From assembly GCA_016169945.1 (NCBI GenBank), contig JADLSH010000061.1, positions 1,054,001 through 1,118,000 of the forward strand: a stretch of 64,000 nt of DNA, given 5' to 3'. The notes below the pieces were generated by a model. The model had not been told where the DNA came from. It made no database searches and worked only from the letters and a program-made list of their open reading frames with translations. Below are positions 11,233 to 20,925 of this stretch, piece by piece. The stretch's first letter is position 1, and each line of letters opens with the position of its first letter. Source of the stretch: Trachythela sp. YZ-2020. Its lineage: Eukaryota > Cnidaria > Anthozoa > Malacalcyonacea > Clavulariidae. The position numbers and the translations under genes were made by a program.

Positions 11233-11244
11233 TTTTTTAGAGTG

Positions 11245-12010
11245 CATAGTACGGTTTTATGGCGCTTAGAGTTTTTCGGCTACCTATGGTGATGTATCCT
11301 CCCATAGTACGGTTTTATGGCGCTTAGAGTTTTTCGGCTACCTATGGTGATGTATCCTCCCATAGTACGGTGTTATGGCGCTTGGAGTTTTTCGGCTACC
11401 TATGGTGATGTATCCTCCCATAGTACGGTTTTATGGCGCTTGGAGGTTTTCAGCTTCCTATAGTGATGTATCCTCCCATAGTACGTTTTTATGGCGCTTG
11501 GAGTTCTTCAGCTTCCTATGGTGATGTATCCACCCATAGTACGGTTTTATGGCCCTTAAAGTTTTTCGGCTGCCTATGGTGATGTATCCTCCCATAGTAC
11601 GGTTTTACGGCGCTTTGAGTTTTTCAGCTTCCTATGGTGATGTATCCTCCCATAGTACGGTTTTATGGCGTTGGAGTTTTTCAGCTTCCTATGGTGATGT
11701 ATCCTCCCATAGTACGGTTTTATGGCGCTTAAAGTTTTTCGCCTAACTATGGTGATGTATCCTCCCATAGTACGGTTTTATGGCGCTTTGAGTTTTTCGG
11801 CTACCTATGGAGATGTATCCTCCCATAGTACGGTTTTATGGCGCTTTGAGTTTTCAGCTTCCTATGATGATGTATCCTCCCATAGGCCATAGTACGGTTT
11901 TATGGCGCTTGGAGTTTTTCAGCTACTTATGGTGATGTATCCTCCCATAGTACGGTTTTATGGCGGTTAGAGTTTTTCAGCTGACTATCGTGATGTATCC
12001 TCCGATAGCT
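11245..12010. repeat. 58-bp satellite, about 13 units
   Basis: Head-to-tail units of about 58 bp, each containing catagtacggttttatggcg, a variable middle (tttttcggctacc or tttttcagcttcc), and ggtgatgtatcctccc. The two middle variants alternate irregularly. The array is the right continuation of the segment at 5083-5159. Short ORFs on both strands in this block follow the repeat and are not genes. Confidence 0.92.
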
Positions 12011-12026
12011 CTGTTTGTTTGTATAG

Positions 12027-12155
12027 GTTATCATGCGATGGCGAGTACAATTAGGGATTAATAGTACGAGCCGCCGGCGCGAGTCCAATTTGGCAAAATT
12101 TCCAAACATCACGGGTACTATTAATCCCTAATTGTACGAGCAACATCGCATGATT
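12027..12155. repeat. Snap-back inverted repeat (about 42-bp arms)
   Basis: The left arm contains acaattagggattaatagta; the right arm (about 12115-12155) contains its complement tactattaatccctaattgt. The unpaired centre is short (about 50 bases) and GC-richer. It looks like a small fold-back or MITE-type element. It ends a few bases before a second snap-back repeat. Confidence 0.75.
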
Positions 12156-12161
12156 ACTTGT

Positions 12162-12301
12162 TTATTATTAGCATGACAAAATTTCCGCCATTTTGTTTGT
12201 TTTGGGAAAATCATTAATTGTACTGCAGTACAATTAATGAAATAATTGTACTCCTCTCAACCAATCAGCATCCAGTAATTTTGTCATGCTAATAATAAAG
12301 T
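12162..12301. repeat. Second snap-back element with palindromic centre
   Basis: Terminal arms are tttattattagcatgacaaa at the left and its complement ending near 12300. The centre is a perfect palindrome around ctgcag (cattaattgtactgcagtac, then aattaatg). Total length is about 140 bp. It is MITE-like; no target duplication is clear because it adjoins the previous repeat. Confidence 0.75.
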
Positions 12302-13597
12302 CATTTAATATCATAGTGTTCCCGCCAAGCGTCGTACATGGATGCGCGATGCTTGCAGCATCTCCTTGGTTGGCAGTTCAAGATGCCATTTGCATGGATC
12401 TCTCCTTAATCCAAGTACCACCGCTAGTTCCCAGGCCACCTCGGTCAACAGCTTGCATCTAACCTTCCAAATTGGTAAGTATTGGTTATCAAGGATAATT
12501 TGGCAGTAGTTGGCAAACGTGGATATTATCATATTAAGTAGTATTTGGTCTCGCAGATATTAATAATATATATATTGTTCATGGAAATCTTTCGGATTCT
12601 TTCCCAAGTAAGTTTATTATTTTACACTTGCTTACAGACATAAACCGTAGTTGGACCCCCTGTGATATAGCGTGCTTAAAATGTAAACAAACGGACGTTG
12701 CCGGTTGGTTTACATCGGGACTTTACATCACCTTTAAAATATCGCAAAATTAAAGAATTTCGAATTAAATTTCTTAACCCTTTCCATTATAAGCTTTGTT
12801 TCATTGTCGGCATATCGAAAGCACAAAAATATAGCCTCGTGAAATATTTTGTCGAAAAGTCGCAAATATGAGCAAGGCAAATTTGTCTGCGAATATGAAT
12901 GTCACGAATATATTAATAAAATAGTTATATATAGTCAGGTCACCACAATGAATTTTATTTTCCAAAGGGTTGATACTCAACAGTTGTGCGACACTAATAC
13001 ATAGATACATTTGTTACCCTCTATATACTGTACAATATATACAGTTAACTAGAAATACATGCATGCAGAACCCTCGCCCATTAGAGCCCATACGGTCATA
13101 CTCCCCAAAAGTTTTTGTAACATGTCAGACTGAGTTGATCACTGTAACCATGGTAACACGCAACCGGCTGTATATTTCTTTTATTTTTTGTACAAGATGC
13201 CAAAATAGTGATAAGGTTTGTATTTTTAACTGTAAAATTATCAATCGCCCAACTATATAAAGTAGCCATGTTATTATGTACTCTTTTAGCTTTGATTTAC
13301 TCTAAAATTCAATCTTAAACGTCTCACAAAACGTTTCGAAATTGTCATAAAACGTGAACTGTTTTTTGAAGAGTATTTTTATACTATGACGTTTTTGAGA
13401 TTAAATATGTTATTTCTTATTCTATATAACGTATTTGAATTAATACTAAAACAATTTTTAAGATAAGTCAATGTTGTTATTGACCACAGGATGAACTACG
13501 CATTTTCAAAACCACAAACTGTAGTGCATGCCAATTGACGGCAAAACTGCAAAAGCAAGTATGCAAAATAAACACTTACCCGTTTAAAACGCTTTAA
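12302..13597. other. Intergenic, no supported gene
   Basis: AT-rich sequence. A 74-codon minus-strand open frame at 12311-12532 (with 'WKVRCKLLTEVAWELAVVLGL') has protein-like composition, but no family match that I recognise and no clear splice sites, so I do not call it. The rest, including 12540-13590, shows nothing beyond AT-rich stretches. Confidence 0.5.
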
Positions 13598-13810
13598 AGG
13601 GGAAGTCAGAGTTCAGGACAACTTGGGCTCAAATGAAAGATTATATAATGCTTACCTTGCACACAAAGTCTCACAACTCTCCGTTAAATCCAAGTCGAGA
13701 AATATAGCGATAAAAGTGCTAAAATTTGCATATAACGCAGCCGCCATGATATACATCCGAGCGAACCTGCGATCACGCAGCGGTTTTGCATCGTGACGTC
13801 ATTGCGCGGT
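13598..13810. repeat. Left terminal inverted repeat of the Kolobok element
   Basis: About 215 bases pairing with 18262-18477 with only a few mismatches (for example tgcacacaaagtctcaca versus tgtacacaaagtctcaca). It contains the CRE-like tgacgtca palindrome at 13794-13801, mirrored in the right repeat. It probably combines transposase binding with promoter activity for the P2X7-domain gene, whose ATG lies about 85 bases beyond the repeat. Confidence 0.88.
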
Positions 13811-13896
13811 ATTGACTATTTGATACACACTGCTACAGGCGAAATAAATATTTACAAAACAAGGAGAGAATTGAGAAATATAATTATTAAAGAGAA

Positions 13897-14874
13897 ATGG
13901 ATTCCTCAAATGAATCTTCAAGCGATCGTTCTGGAAGTAGTGAATCCAGTTATAGCGGAGAAGATTTTAACGTCGAAGGAGACGTAAACATGATTCAACC
14001 TTACGCGTTTGAGCCGGTTGAAACAGATTCTAGTGGCGACAATGTAGATTCAGAGGAAATGGCTTCGGAATCTACTTCAAATTCTGAAAATACCACCAGA
14101 CTTCAGGACACAAACTGGTAATTATTAAGTTTACTACAATTATTTATAGTATCATAACAATCTACGTGGCGATTTATACGGATTGCCTTGTCAAAAATAG
14201 GTTAAGTTTTGTCAACAAATGACTACTGACTAGTGTCTACAGACTACAGTTAACGTTTGTATTGTATTTGATTTATTTGTATATAAATAATTAGTGCTCT
14301 TAATACATTATTTCGATACATGATGCCGGATTTTCTTGTCACAGCTAGCTTATACTTTTAATGAACACATTTTGGCTGAAATTGGTTTAATTCAAATACT
14401 ACGCAACCTATGCTAAAGTCAAACAATTAAACTCGATCATGGCTTTTTACATGTAGGTGCCTTTGTACTCACTGCCAAATAATGGATAGGGAAGAGGAAA
14501 GTGTTTGCTGCCAGGAAATCCCAGCATGTGTTAACATAAACCAAGAAGCAGCACAAATTGAGCAGATTCCCGTCCCAGAATGTTTAACTGATAATCCTGC
14601 ATTTCAGTGTATATGTCTGAATTATTGGGCCTTGCGGCTTGCTTGGAGCCATTATCGGCAGCATTATGGTGTTAAGGCATTCGAAGGGCCTGAGCATAAA
14701 AAGCAAAGACATGTTGCTTACAGGCAGTTTGTTAGGTGGTGTTGGGATGTGTTAGGCAAAGAGATAAGAGTCCCTTTGCCATCCTGTGTGGTTAGTTGCA
14801 TTCGGGCACATTTCCCACCACCAGGTTTAGAAGAGGACTTTGTTTTTGAAGGTTATAAATTTGCAGATGAGTAG
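13897..14874 (+). CDS. Transposon-encoded P2X7 intracellular-domain-like protein (two exons)
   Basis: Exon 1 13897-14117 and exon 2 14457-14874, joined at a GT donor (tg|gtaatt) and AG acceptor (acatgtag|gtgcc) in matching phase (split Trp codon), 212 residues. The N-terminal 70 residues are acidic and Ser-rich. Exon 2 has the zinc-binding pattern of the P2X7 C-terminal domain: 'WCLCTHC', then 'ESVCCQEIP', 'NPAFQCICLNYWALRLAW', then 'AYRQFVRWCWDVLGKEIRVPLP' and 'SCVVSCIRAHFPPPG'. In vertebrate P2X7 this domain is the cytoplasmic ballast; in invertebrates it occurs as free proteins and transposon cargo. Role in transposition unknown (DNA binding is an inference). No TM helices. The splice-restored frame is intact. 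Confidence 0.8.
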
Positions 14875-15577
14875 ATAAATATGTTGTAGGTGTTTTATTC
14901 AGTTACTAAATGAAGATTTTTTACTTTTTATATATTATTGTACTATTGTTATTTGGCTTCCTATATTTTCTGCTTGTTCTATTGTGTCATACACTATTTG
15001 TTTAATTATAATCATTTGTAAGATAATTATAATGACACTTGTCCAGGGTAACATTACACTATCATGGTATTGTGTTTTTTATTGGCTGCATTTAACAGTT
15101 TCTTTTGTGTTCATAACAGTAAGTTTTCTTCATTCTTTAGGAGACCTTTATCCAATTGTATGCCAATTTAATAGAAAGTAAAATGGCAAAGTAGGGTCCA
15201 TTATGGCTAAATGGTCTTACAATATACATCGGTAGATAGTATGCTTAACCCATTAATTAACATCCAGCATTCCCCCTTGGGTAAAATCACCTGGCATGAT
15301 TAGACAAAGTAAAACAACGAAGTAGGGTATATTGCACCTTAATGGGTTAACTTACTTAGTTTGTTTTGATTAAATCCATCTGATTGGTTTATTTTTTATC
15401 ACGCTTTTGTATTCACTATAAAAGCACATGTTTTTCCCCAACCCATACTACTAACTTCCAGACCAAGGGCCTTGGCTCGAAACATCAAAGTTCTTATTGT
15501 ATTTTTCAGGTAGTTTTATATATCATACTCAACTACTGAATCTAACCAACTTATTCCAACATGCTTCAAGAAATTGC
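14875..15577. other. Spacer between convergent Kolobok genes, with PLE scrap
   Basis: No gene. At about 15385-15525 lies a fragment of the Penelope-like terminal sequence: ctaacttccagaccaagggc through cgaaacatcaaagttcttat and ttttcaggtagtttta. It is a diverged copy of the sequence seen at 39354-39440. The remaining bases would hold the 3' UTRs of both genes; a clear poly(A) signal was not assigned. Confidence 0.6.
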
Positions 15578-18162
15578 TTATGTCTTTCCCATCCGTGATC
15601 TGTGTGCTGTTATAACCTCCTCTTTGATTGGCCTTGGTATTGGTGCAATGTTCTTTGGAATATTGGCTGGCATTAGTGATTTGGTTTCATCATCGCTCTT
15701 GTCATCCTTGAATGAAAACACATCCTCCATCAAGTTTTGAACGAAAGAAAAGGACTTTCTAGCCAACATCGGTTTTGCTACCCATTTCTTTCGGCCCTTT
15801 GGGAAAACCACCTTGTACCTCTTTTCCCCTTGCTTTTTCCCTTTCATAACTGTTGCTTGCTTTCTGCCAGTGTTACAGTTGTGGTCAATCACTGCAAGTT
15901 GGGTTCTGGCCACCATGCCTTTGTATGAAAAATGCCGATGTTTCGGAGCGTACTTCAACATTAGTGAATGGTAAACTTCAAGATCACCTGTATGATGAAA
16001 CTCTGTGAGTTTTGTGATATCTTTCAACAGTTTTTTATTGAGAACCACCTCCTCTAGTGCAACATGTGCTGCTGATCCATTCTCTAACCATTTTATCTTC
16101 CTTTCCTTTCTTCTAGAGAGACGACCATGTCCACACTTGCGAAAGTGCTTTCCGTTCTTTGATTTCTTCCATCTGTGTTTGTTCACCACATGATTCAAGA
16201 CAGACACCCATTTCTCATGCAGGACTTCAGCATCACCACCACATGTCTGAGAACACCACCACAAATGATTGGACACAGATTGAATCCATTTAAGAAGTGG
16301 CTCATTGGCCTTTTTCTTAGCTTTTTTTGTTAATTTTTTTGTTACCCACTTTGACAGATGCCACACATCGTACTGATGGATTATGGAAGGGTACTTTTTC
16401 CGCATTTCTGATGTCATCTGGGTATGACGATCAGTTGTCAAAGATCTTATTTTGACATCCTGGTCAATGACTTTGTTGAGTGACCTTTGACAGCCTTCAT
16501 TCTCCATTGCATTAGAGGATGAAACTTCTGAGACATGAACAAGAGAAAAATCAATGATCTTCCCTGAAGTTTCATCCATTAATGTGTATGTGCCATATTT
16601 AGCACTATGACCAGGACTGTCTGATCGACCATCACCACATAAATTTACTGGAGTCTTTTCCTTTTTGATTGTTTCAATAACGTTCTTCTGTTGATTTTCA
16701 TAGGCATTGTTGATGACTGGGAAAACAATCTTATCCTGCACATCATAAAACTGGTCTTTATTGACAAAGTTCAAATTAAGTGCATTTGAAAATTGTTTCA
16801 TAGACTCATAGCTTCCTATCTGACGTGTCATCACTTTCCGATGTGTCATCATCACCACTGCTGGAATTTTCCCCTGCCTGTTCAGAATCAGGAAGTGTAA
16901 AGGATGTGTCTGTTTCTTTCCTTACAACTGGTGTCACTGGTGGTGAAGGGGGAGCGACAGCAGGACAATTTTGATAAAGAGCATGGATAGTGGATGACAT
17001 TTGTCCTTTTGTTTCAATCTGTGTTGAAGGAGGAGTAACAACTAGACAACTGTTATTTATATTGTGGCCACTACCAGACTTTGTTGGCCTTTTTGATTTT
17101 CTTTTACGATGGGCAAGAGTTTGCACGGCAATGCTTCGTTTTAATATTGTTTCACACTGAGTCTCAGCATCAACCAAAATCTTCGGATCAGACTGTTTTT
17201 CGGCATCCTGACTTGATACACTGCATGTAGCAATGCATGTAGCCCCTTCATGTTCTTCACTATTTAATGTTAGTAGGCTTGTTATTTCCTGCAAAGCAGT
17301 TCACATGAATAAAAATAGTCCAAGATGATGGAAACATTTACTCACTGGACAATTCTATTTAACAGAATTTACAAACTGCAAATCCTCTATCAACCCCCCC
17401 CCCCCATCAAAATGCACCCTCTCTGACACACCCTGCCTCCACCTCCCTCTTACTGTTTATTGAATAGAGCAAGTACTATGATCTCTCTAATAAGTCCCCT
17501 CTCAAATAGGGGGCCCTCTCTACATCAGCGCCCTTTTTCCAATAACTCCCCTTTTTGGATGAAGAAATGTAAGCCCCCATTCACACAAAAACACAAGTGT
17601 TTTGATAAGATCTTATAGTTTTCTTTACACATTGTTCTGTGTTATTCAATACCCCCAATGCTACTCAACCCCTCCTCAAACGTGCCTGAAATAAATAGGG
17701 CCTAGGGTGCATGATGGTACAGCTTGGGTAATGTTTTACTTTCCTATAGATTCTAAACTTTTAGCAAATTGAAATAATATTGTCTGTTTACACATAAAAT
17801 TTATTTCAATAAGCAATTACCTCGTCTTTTGCAATTTTCTCTCTAAGTTGTGTCCTCTTATATGATAATTCACGCTCTGGTTTACGAAGTAAAAATGGAA
17901 ATACCGATGGAACACTCCCACGTTTTAAAGCCTTTTTCCCCTTCATGCCAAATAGCTCTTTAAGTGAACCCTCGAAACAATCTGGACTAAAATGAGCGCT
18001 GCAAACATAGCACGAATTGGCTTTCGGTAGGTTGTCACGACGAATACGTCTGAGCCATGTTCTTCGCATTTGCTGGTCGTTTGGCAAACGATGATACGAT
18101 ATATCACTCCCTTTTGTCTTCTTCGAACAATGTGTACAACCTGGTACCATGCAATATGGCAT
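15578..18162 (-). pseudogene. THAP-domain Kolobok transposase (spliced, frameshifted)
   Basis: Exon 1 18162-17821: THAP zinc finger 'MPYCMVPGCTHCSKK', 'CSAHFSPDCFEG' and the terminal 'SVFPFLL', i.e. the C2CH DNA-binding module that recognises the element ends. Donor gag|gtaatt at 17820 and acceptor tttgcag at 17291-17289 are both phase 0. Exon 2 (from 17288) begins with a long Ser/Thr-rich linker. Near 16810-16830 the frame shifts, then continues to 15578 with the catalytic core: 'CGDGRSDSPGHSAKYGTYTL', 'LTTDRHTQM', 'HQYDVWHLSKWV', 'NHLWWCSQTCGG'. The Asp residues of GDGR and TDRH are the likely first two DDE acids. Sequence between linker and core looks shorter than in relatives, suggesting a deletion. 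The intron (17292-17820) has a C13 tract. Confidence 0.8.
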
Positions 18163-18261
18163 ATTTCGGAAAGAATAGGTATTTATACTTTTATAGCACT
18201 AGAAAAATCGCCTGTGAAGATTGCTGCTTTTGTTTTGAAATTTAAATAGAAGGCGCTCCCG

Positions 18262-18477
18262 CGAAACCGCGCAATGACGTCACGATGCAAACCGCTGCGT
18301 GATCGCAGGTTCGCTCGGATGTATATCATGGCGGCTGCGTTATATGCAAATTTTAGCACTTTTATCGCTATATTTCTCGACTTGGATTTAACAGGGAGAT
18401 GTGAGACTTTGTGTACAAGGTAAGCATTATATAATCTTTCATTTGAGCCTAAGTTGTCCTGAACTCTGACTTCCCCT
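18262..18477. repeat. Right terminal inverted repeat of the Kolobok element
   Basis: Complement of 13598-13810, ending ctctgacttcccct followed by TTAA. It includes the mirrored tgacgtca site at about 18273. It lies about 100 bases upstream of the transposase ATG at 18162, so it probably holds that gene's promoter. Confidence 0.88.
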
Positions 18478-18935
18478 TTAAAACTCGAAAATCCTCCCCT
18501 TTTCACCTCGAAAATCCTTTCCCCAATCCTCCTGTTCCTATTGACTTTTTAGTAAGTGAAAGTCCTCTGAAAAATTTTCATTTATCTTGTTTTGGAGATT
18601 AATATTTGTCTGAATTAATATGTCCCGACTTGAAAAAGGTTTTCATAATTCATATCAATGGCTTCAATGCCAAAAAAAAATGCCAGGATGGCAATTATTT
18701 TTCTGACGTACACATATAAAAACAAAATCGTTGTCTTAGCCAATCATGATGTTGCTAGTTACCAGTTTTCTCTCGGCTTGAACTTGCGCATGCGCATAAC
18801 TTACAAAAAGGTCGAGTCCATGACAAAAAAAAATGGAGGACGACTTTGCATTCCACAATGTTTTCACATACCCGGGCGTAAATATCCGAGCGGAAATAGT
18901 ACCCTCGCACGGCGCTTCGCGCCGCCTCGGGGATT
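18478..18935. repeat. Dispersed repeat, second copy at 34905-35095
   Basis: About 18735-18900 shares order and wording with 34915-35095: an 'agccaatcatga / agcaaatcatga' start, 'ctctcggcttg / ctctcggtttg', 'cgcataacttacaaaa / cgcataacgtacaaaa', 'tccatgacaaaa', 'ctttgca', 'gtaaatatccgag / gtaaataaccgag'. Both are in the same orientation. It is an old interspersed repeat of unknown class. Open frames across it are not called. Confidence 0.6.
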
Positions 18936-19182
18936 AAAAAAAAGTCAAAACCTTAAACTTTAAACCTCAATCTCTTAGCGTGGCAAAGCATAATGGGCTT
19001 ATGGATTTATAGGTTAGGTTGTGTTGTAAACAGTAGCACATATACTACATTATTCACACTAATGGTATTTTGTATCATACAACTCAAAGAATTAAAAAAT
19101 ATGCTATTTTTGCCTGCCCCATATTCATGATGCTTTGCACGCTTAGAGTTTAAGGTTTATACTTCAAGGTTTTGACTTTTTT
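18936..19182. mobile_element. MITE-like element with about 45-bp inverted ends
   Basis: The left end aaaaaaaagtcaaaacctta and the right end aaggttttgactttttt are inverted, and pairing extends inward (ctcttagcgtggcaaagca against gatgctttgcacgcttagag). Length is about 247 bp, with no coding capacity. Confidence 0.7.
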
Positions 19183-19875
19183 CAGGACAACCTTCTTTCT
19201 ATCATTCATACTAAACCACTACGCTTCCACCATCACGTATAAACACCACAGCAAAAGTTCCTGGATTTCTAGCACTGAAATTGGTTATTGCAACTATTCA
19301 GATTCGTGAAGTGACGAATCCAACATCAAATAAATGATATTTAATTATAGTTTGCTTAAATCAATTATATCGCATAGTCGGACACGTGGAGGAAGACGTG
19401 TCTTAGAGTAGAAAACGTGTCGAGTTTCGTATACCGTCATGAGATTTCAAATGCTTTAAATTAAATAAAAGTTGAGCACAACATGAAACAAAGGAAAACA
19501 AATAGTTTTATTCGAATATTTTTTTTGGGGGGGTCATGATTTTTTGTAACTACTGAATGTCTGTTGTTTGGAGGGGTCACCAAAAAGGTATGGAGGGGGA
19601 GGGGGGGCTTGCCTAAAAAAATATTTCAAAATGCAAAATCCTCATAACCCCTCACCACAAAAATTATGAACGCTCCCTAATTAACAAAAAAATGTAACAT
19701 CAAAAAACGAAAACAGTTTTCAAGGTAAAAACATGATCCCCAAATATGATGCACTTCAGAAAATTTGCCACTTAACAGTTTATATACATTCTCAAAATAG
19801 TTTTAATCAACAATATCGGTATAAACTCAGTGTAAATATAACATTAAAAAACGAAAACAGTTTATGTAGAATTGT
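19183..19875. other. 3' flank of the zinc-finger gene, no gene seen
   Basis: AT-rich with G-rich runs near 19524 and 19595. A TTTTATT at 19507-19513 reads AATAAAA on the minus strand and is a candidate poly(A) signal for the zinc-finger gene, about 365 bases beyond its stop. The phrase aaaaaacgaaaacagttt occurs twice (19699 and 19846). Confidence 0.4.
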
Positions 19876-20925
19876 TTAGTCAGCTTTCGACATGTCATGA
19901 GTAACCATGTGAGTTTCAAGTTTGCTTGGAACATCAAACTCCATGTCACAGACACCACAAATATATCCAATACCAGTTGGTTTTGTTGATTCAAATTCTT
20001 GGCATAAACCACATTGACAGTTTGTAATATCGCCATGTTGCCTTGCTATATGTCGAACTAATCTCTTGACATTACCAAACCTTTCACTGCATTTTTTGCA
20101 AACATATGTTCCAGTGACTTCATCCATGAAAAAATGTTCTTGTAAATCTTGTGGTTGAATGATTTCTCTACGACAAGTGCTACACAAAAAATGTATTTTT
20201 TCATGTCTTACCAATTTATTTGAGCAAGAAAATCTCTTCTTACAAACATCACATTCATAAGGTTTGTCTCCAGTGTGTGTTCTTTTGTGTGTTGTCAAAG
20301 AGCTTGATCTAGGAAATTTCTTCTTACAAACATCACATTCATAAGGTTTGTCTCCAGTGTGTGTTCTTTTGTGTGTTGTCAAAGAGCTTGATAGAGAAAA
20401 TTTCTTCTTACAAACATCACATTCATAAGGTTTGTCTCCAGTGTGTGTTCTTTTGTGTGTTACTAAATGGCTTGATTGAGAAAATTTCTTCTTGCAAACA
20501 TCGCATTCGAAGGGTTTGTCTCCAGTGTGTGTTCTTTTGTGTGTTGCTAAATGGCTTGATTGAGAAAATTTCTTCTTGCAAACATCACATTCAAAGGGTT
20601 TGTCTCCAGTGTGTGTTCTTTTATGCTTCGCTAAATGGCTTGATAGAGAAAAATTCTTCTTACAAACATCACATTCATAAGGTTTGTCTCCAGTGTGTGT
20701 TCTTTTATGTGTTACTAAATGGATTGATTGAGAAAATTTCTTCTTACAAACATCACATTCATAAGGTTTGTCTCCAGTGTGTGTTCTTTGATGTCTTACC
20801 AAATCATTTGACTTTGAAAATCTCTTATTGCAAACATCACATTCATAAGGTTTGTGTTTTCTTTTTTCTCTTGCTAAGTCCAAGCTGCTCGATGTTGAAA
20901 ACATCTCCTCACAATGATCAGTCAT
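19876..20925 (-). CDS. C2H2 zinc-finger protein, single exon, 349 aa
   Basis: The first true ATG in frame is at 20925 ('MTDHCEEMFSTS'). Eight canonical fingers follow, joined by TGDKPYECDVC or TGDKPFECDVC linkers, then two divergent C-terminal fingers ('YVCKKCSERF...HIARQH' and 'YICGVCDMEFD...HMVTH'). Predicted recognition-helix residues (-1, 3, 6) differ between fingers: K/D/R, Q/H/T, L/H/K, Q/H/T, Q/H/T, L/S/T, R/S/T, C/K/R, while the remaining 84-base unit is nearly invariant, a sign of homogenisation with retained specificity differences. A nuclear DNA-binding regulator is expected; targets unknown. No KRAB, SCAN or ZAD domain is visible. The stop is TAA at 19876-19878. The apparent plus-strand frame through the array is an artefact of codon periodicity. 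Confidence 0.88.
   Translation of the reverse strand: MTDHCEEMFSTSSSLDLAREKRKHKPYECDVCNKRFSKSNDLVRHQRTHTGDKPYECDVCKKKFSQSIHLVTHKRTHTGDKPYECDVCKKNFSLSSHLAKHKRTHTGDKPFECDVCKKKFSQSSHLATHKRTHTGDKPFECDVCKKKFSQSSHLVTHKRTHTGDKPYECDVCKKKFSLSSSLTTHKRTHTGDKPYECDVCKKKFPRSSSLTTHKRTHTGDKPYECDVCKKRFSCSNKLVRHEKIHFLCSTCRREIIQPQDLQEHFFMDEVTGTYVCKKCSERFGNVKRLVRHIARQHGDITNCQCGLCQEFESTKPTGIGYICGVCDMEFDVPSKLETHMVTHDMSKAD

Larger units (their letters stand above)
5160..11244. mobile_element. E1: 6,085-bp DNA element with palindrome-array ends
   Basis: The ends are inverted copies: the left begins CACTCTAAAAACAGGTGTG; the right, read on the opposite strand, begins CACTCTAAAAAAAGGTGTG. It splits the 58-bp satellite, and a CA dinucleotide is present on both sides (5158-5159 and 11245-11246), giving a 2-bp target duplication. 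Each end carries a 350-400-bp array of a short palindrome. The interior (about 5973-10900) recurs inverted at 42520-46680. No transposase is recognisable; one probable 3'-terminal exon lies at 10109-10449. The copy is probably non-autonomous or decayed. The superfamily is unknown to me; 2-bp targets occur in Tc1/mariner and ISL2EU-like groups. Confidence 0.85.
13598..18477. mobile_element. Kolobok-type DNA transposon, 4,880 bp, TTAA duplication
   Basis: Terminal inverted repeats of about 215 bp: left 13598-13810 starts AGGGGAAGTCAGAGTTCAGG, and right 18262-18477 is its near-identical complement ending ACTTCCCCT. TTAA flanks both sides (13594-13597 and 18478-18481), a perfect 4-bp target duplication. 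Inside are a plus-strand P2X7-domain gene and a minus-strand THAP transposase, arranged convergently. TTAA target plus THAP plus this transposase type is the Kolobok signature. The transposase has at least one frameshift and seems short, so this copy is probably inactive, but the intact ends mean it could still be mobilised in trans. Confidence 0.9.

Noticed and set aside
11549..11768. Open frames in the 58-bp satellite
   Set aside because: Follow the satellite unit on both strands and break wherever unit length changes.
12311..12532. 73-codon minus-strand frame
   Set aside because: Protein-like composition but no recognised family, no splice context and length near chance.
18183..18506. 107-codon minus-strand frame at the Kolobok right end
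   Set aside because: Lies in the terminal inverted repeat and extends beyond it; noncoding in the mirrored left repeat.
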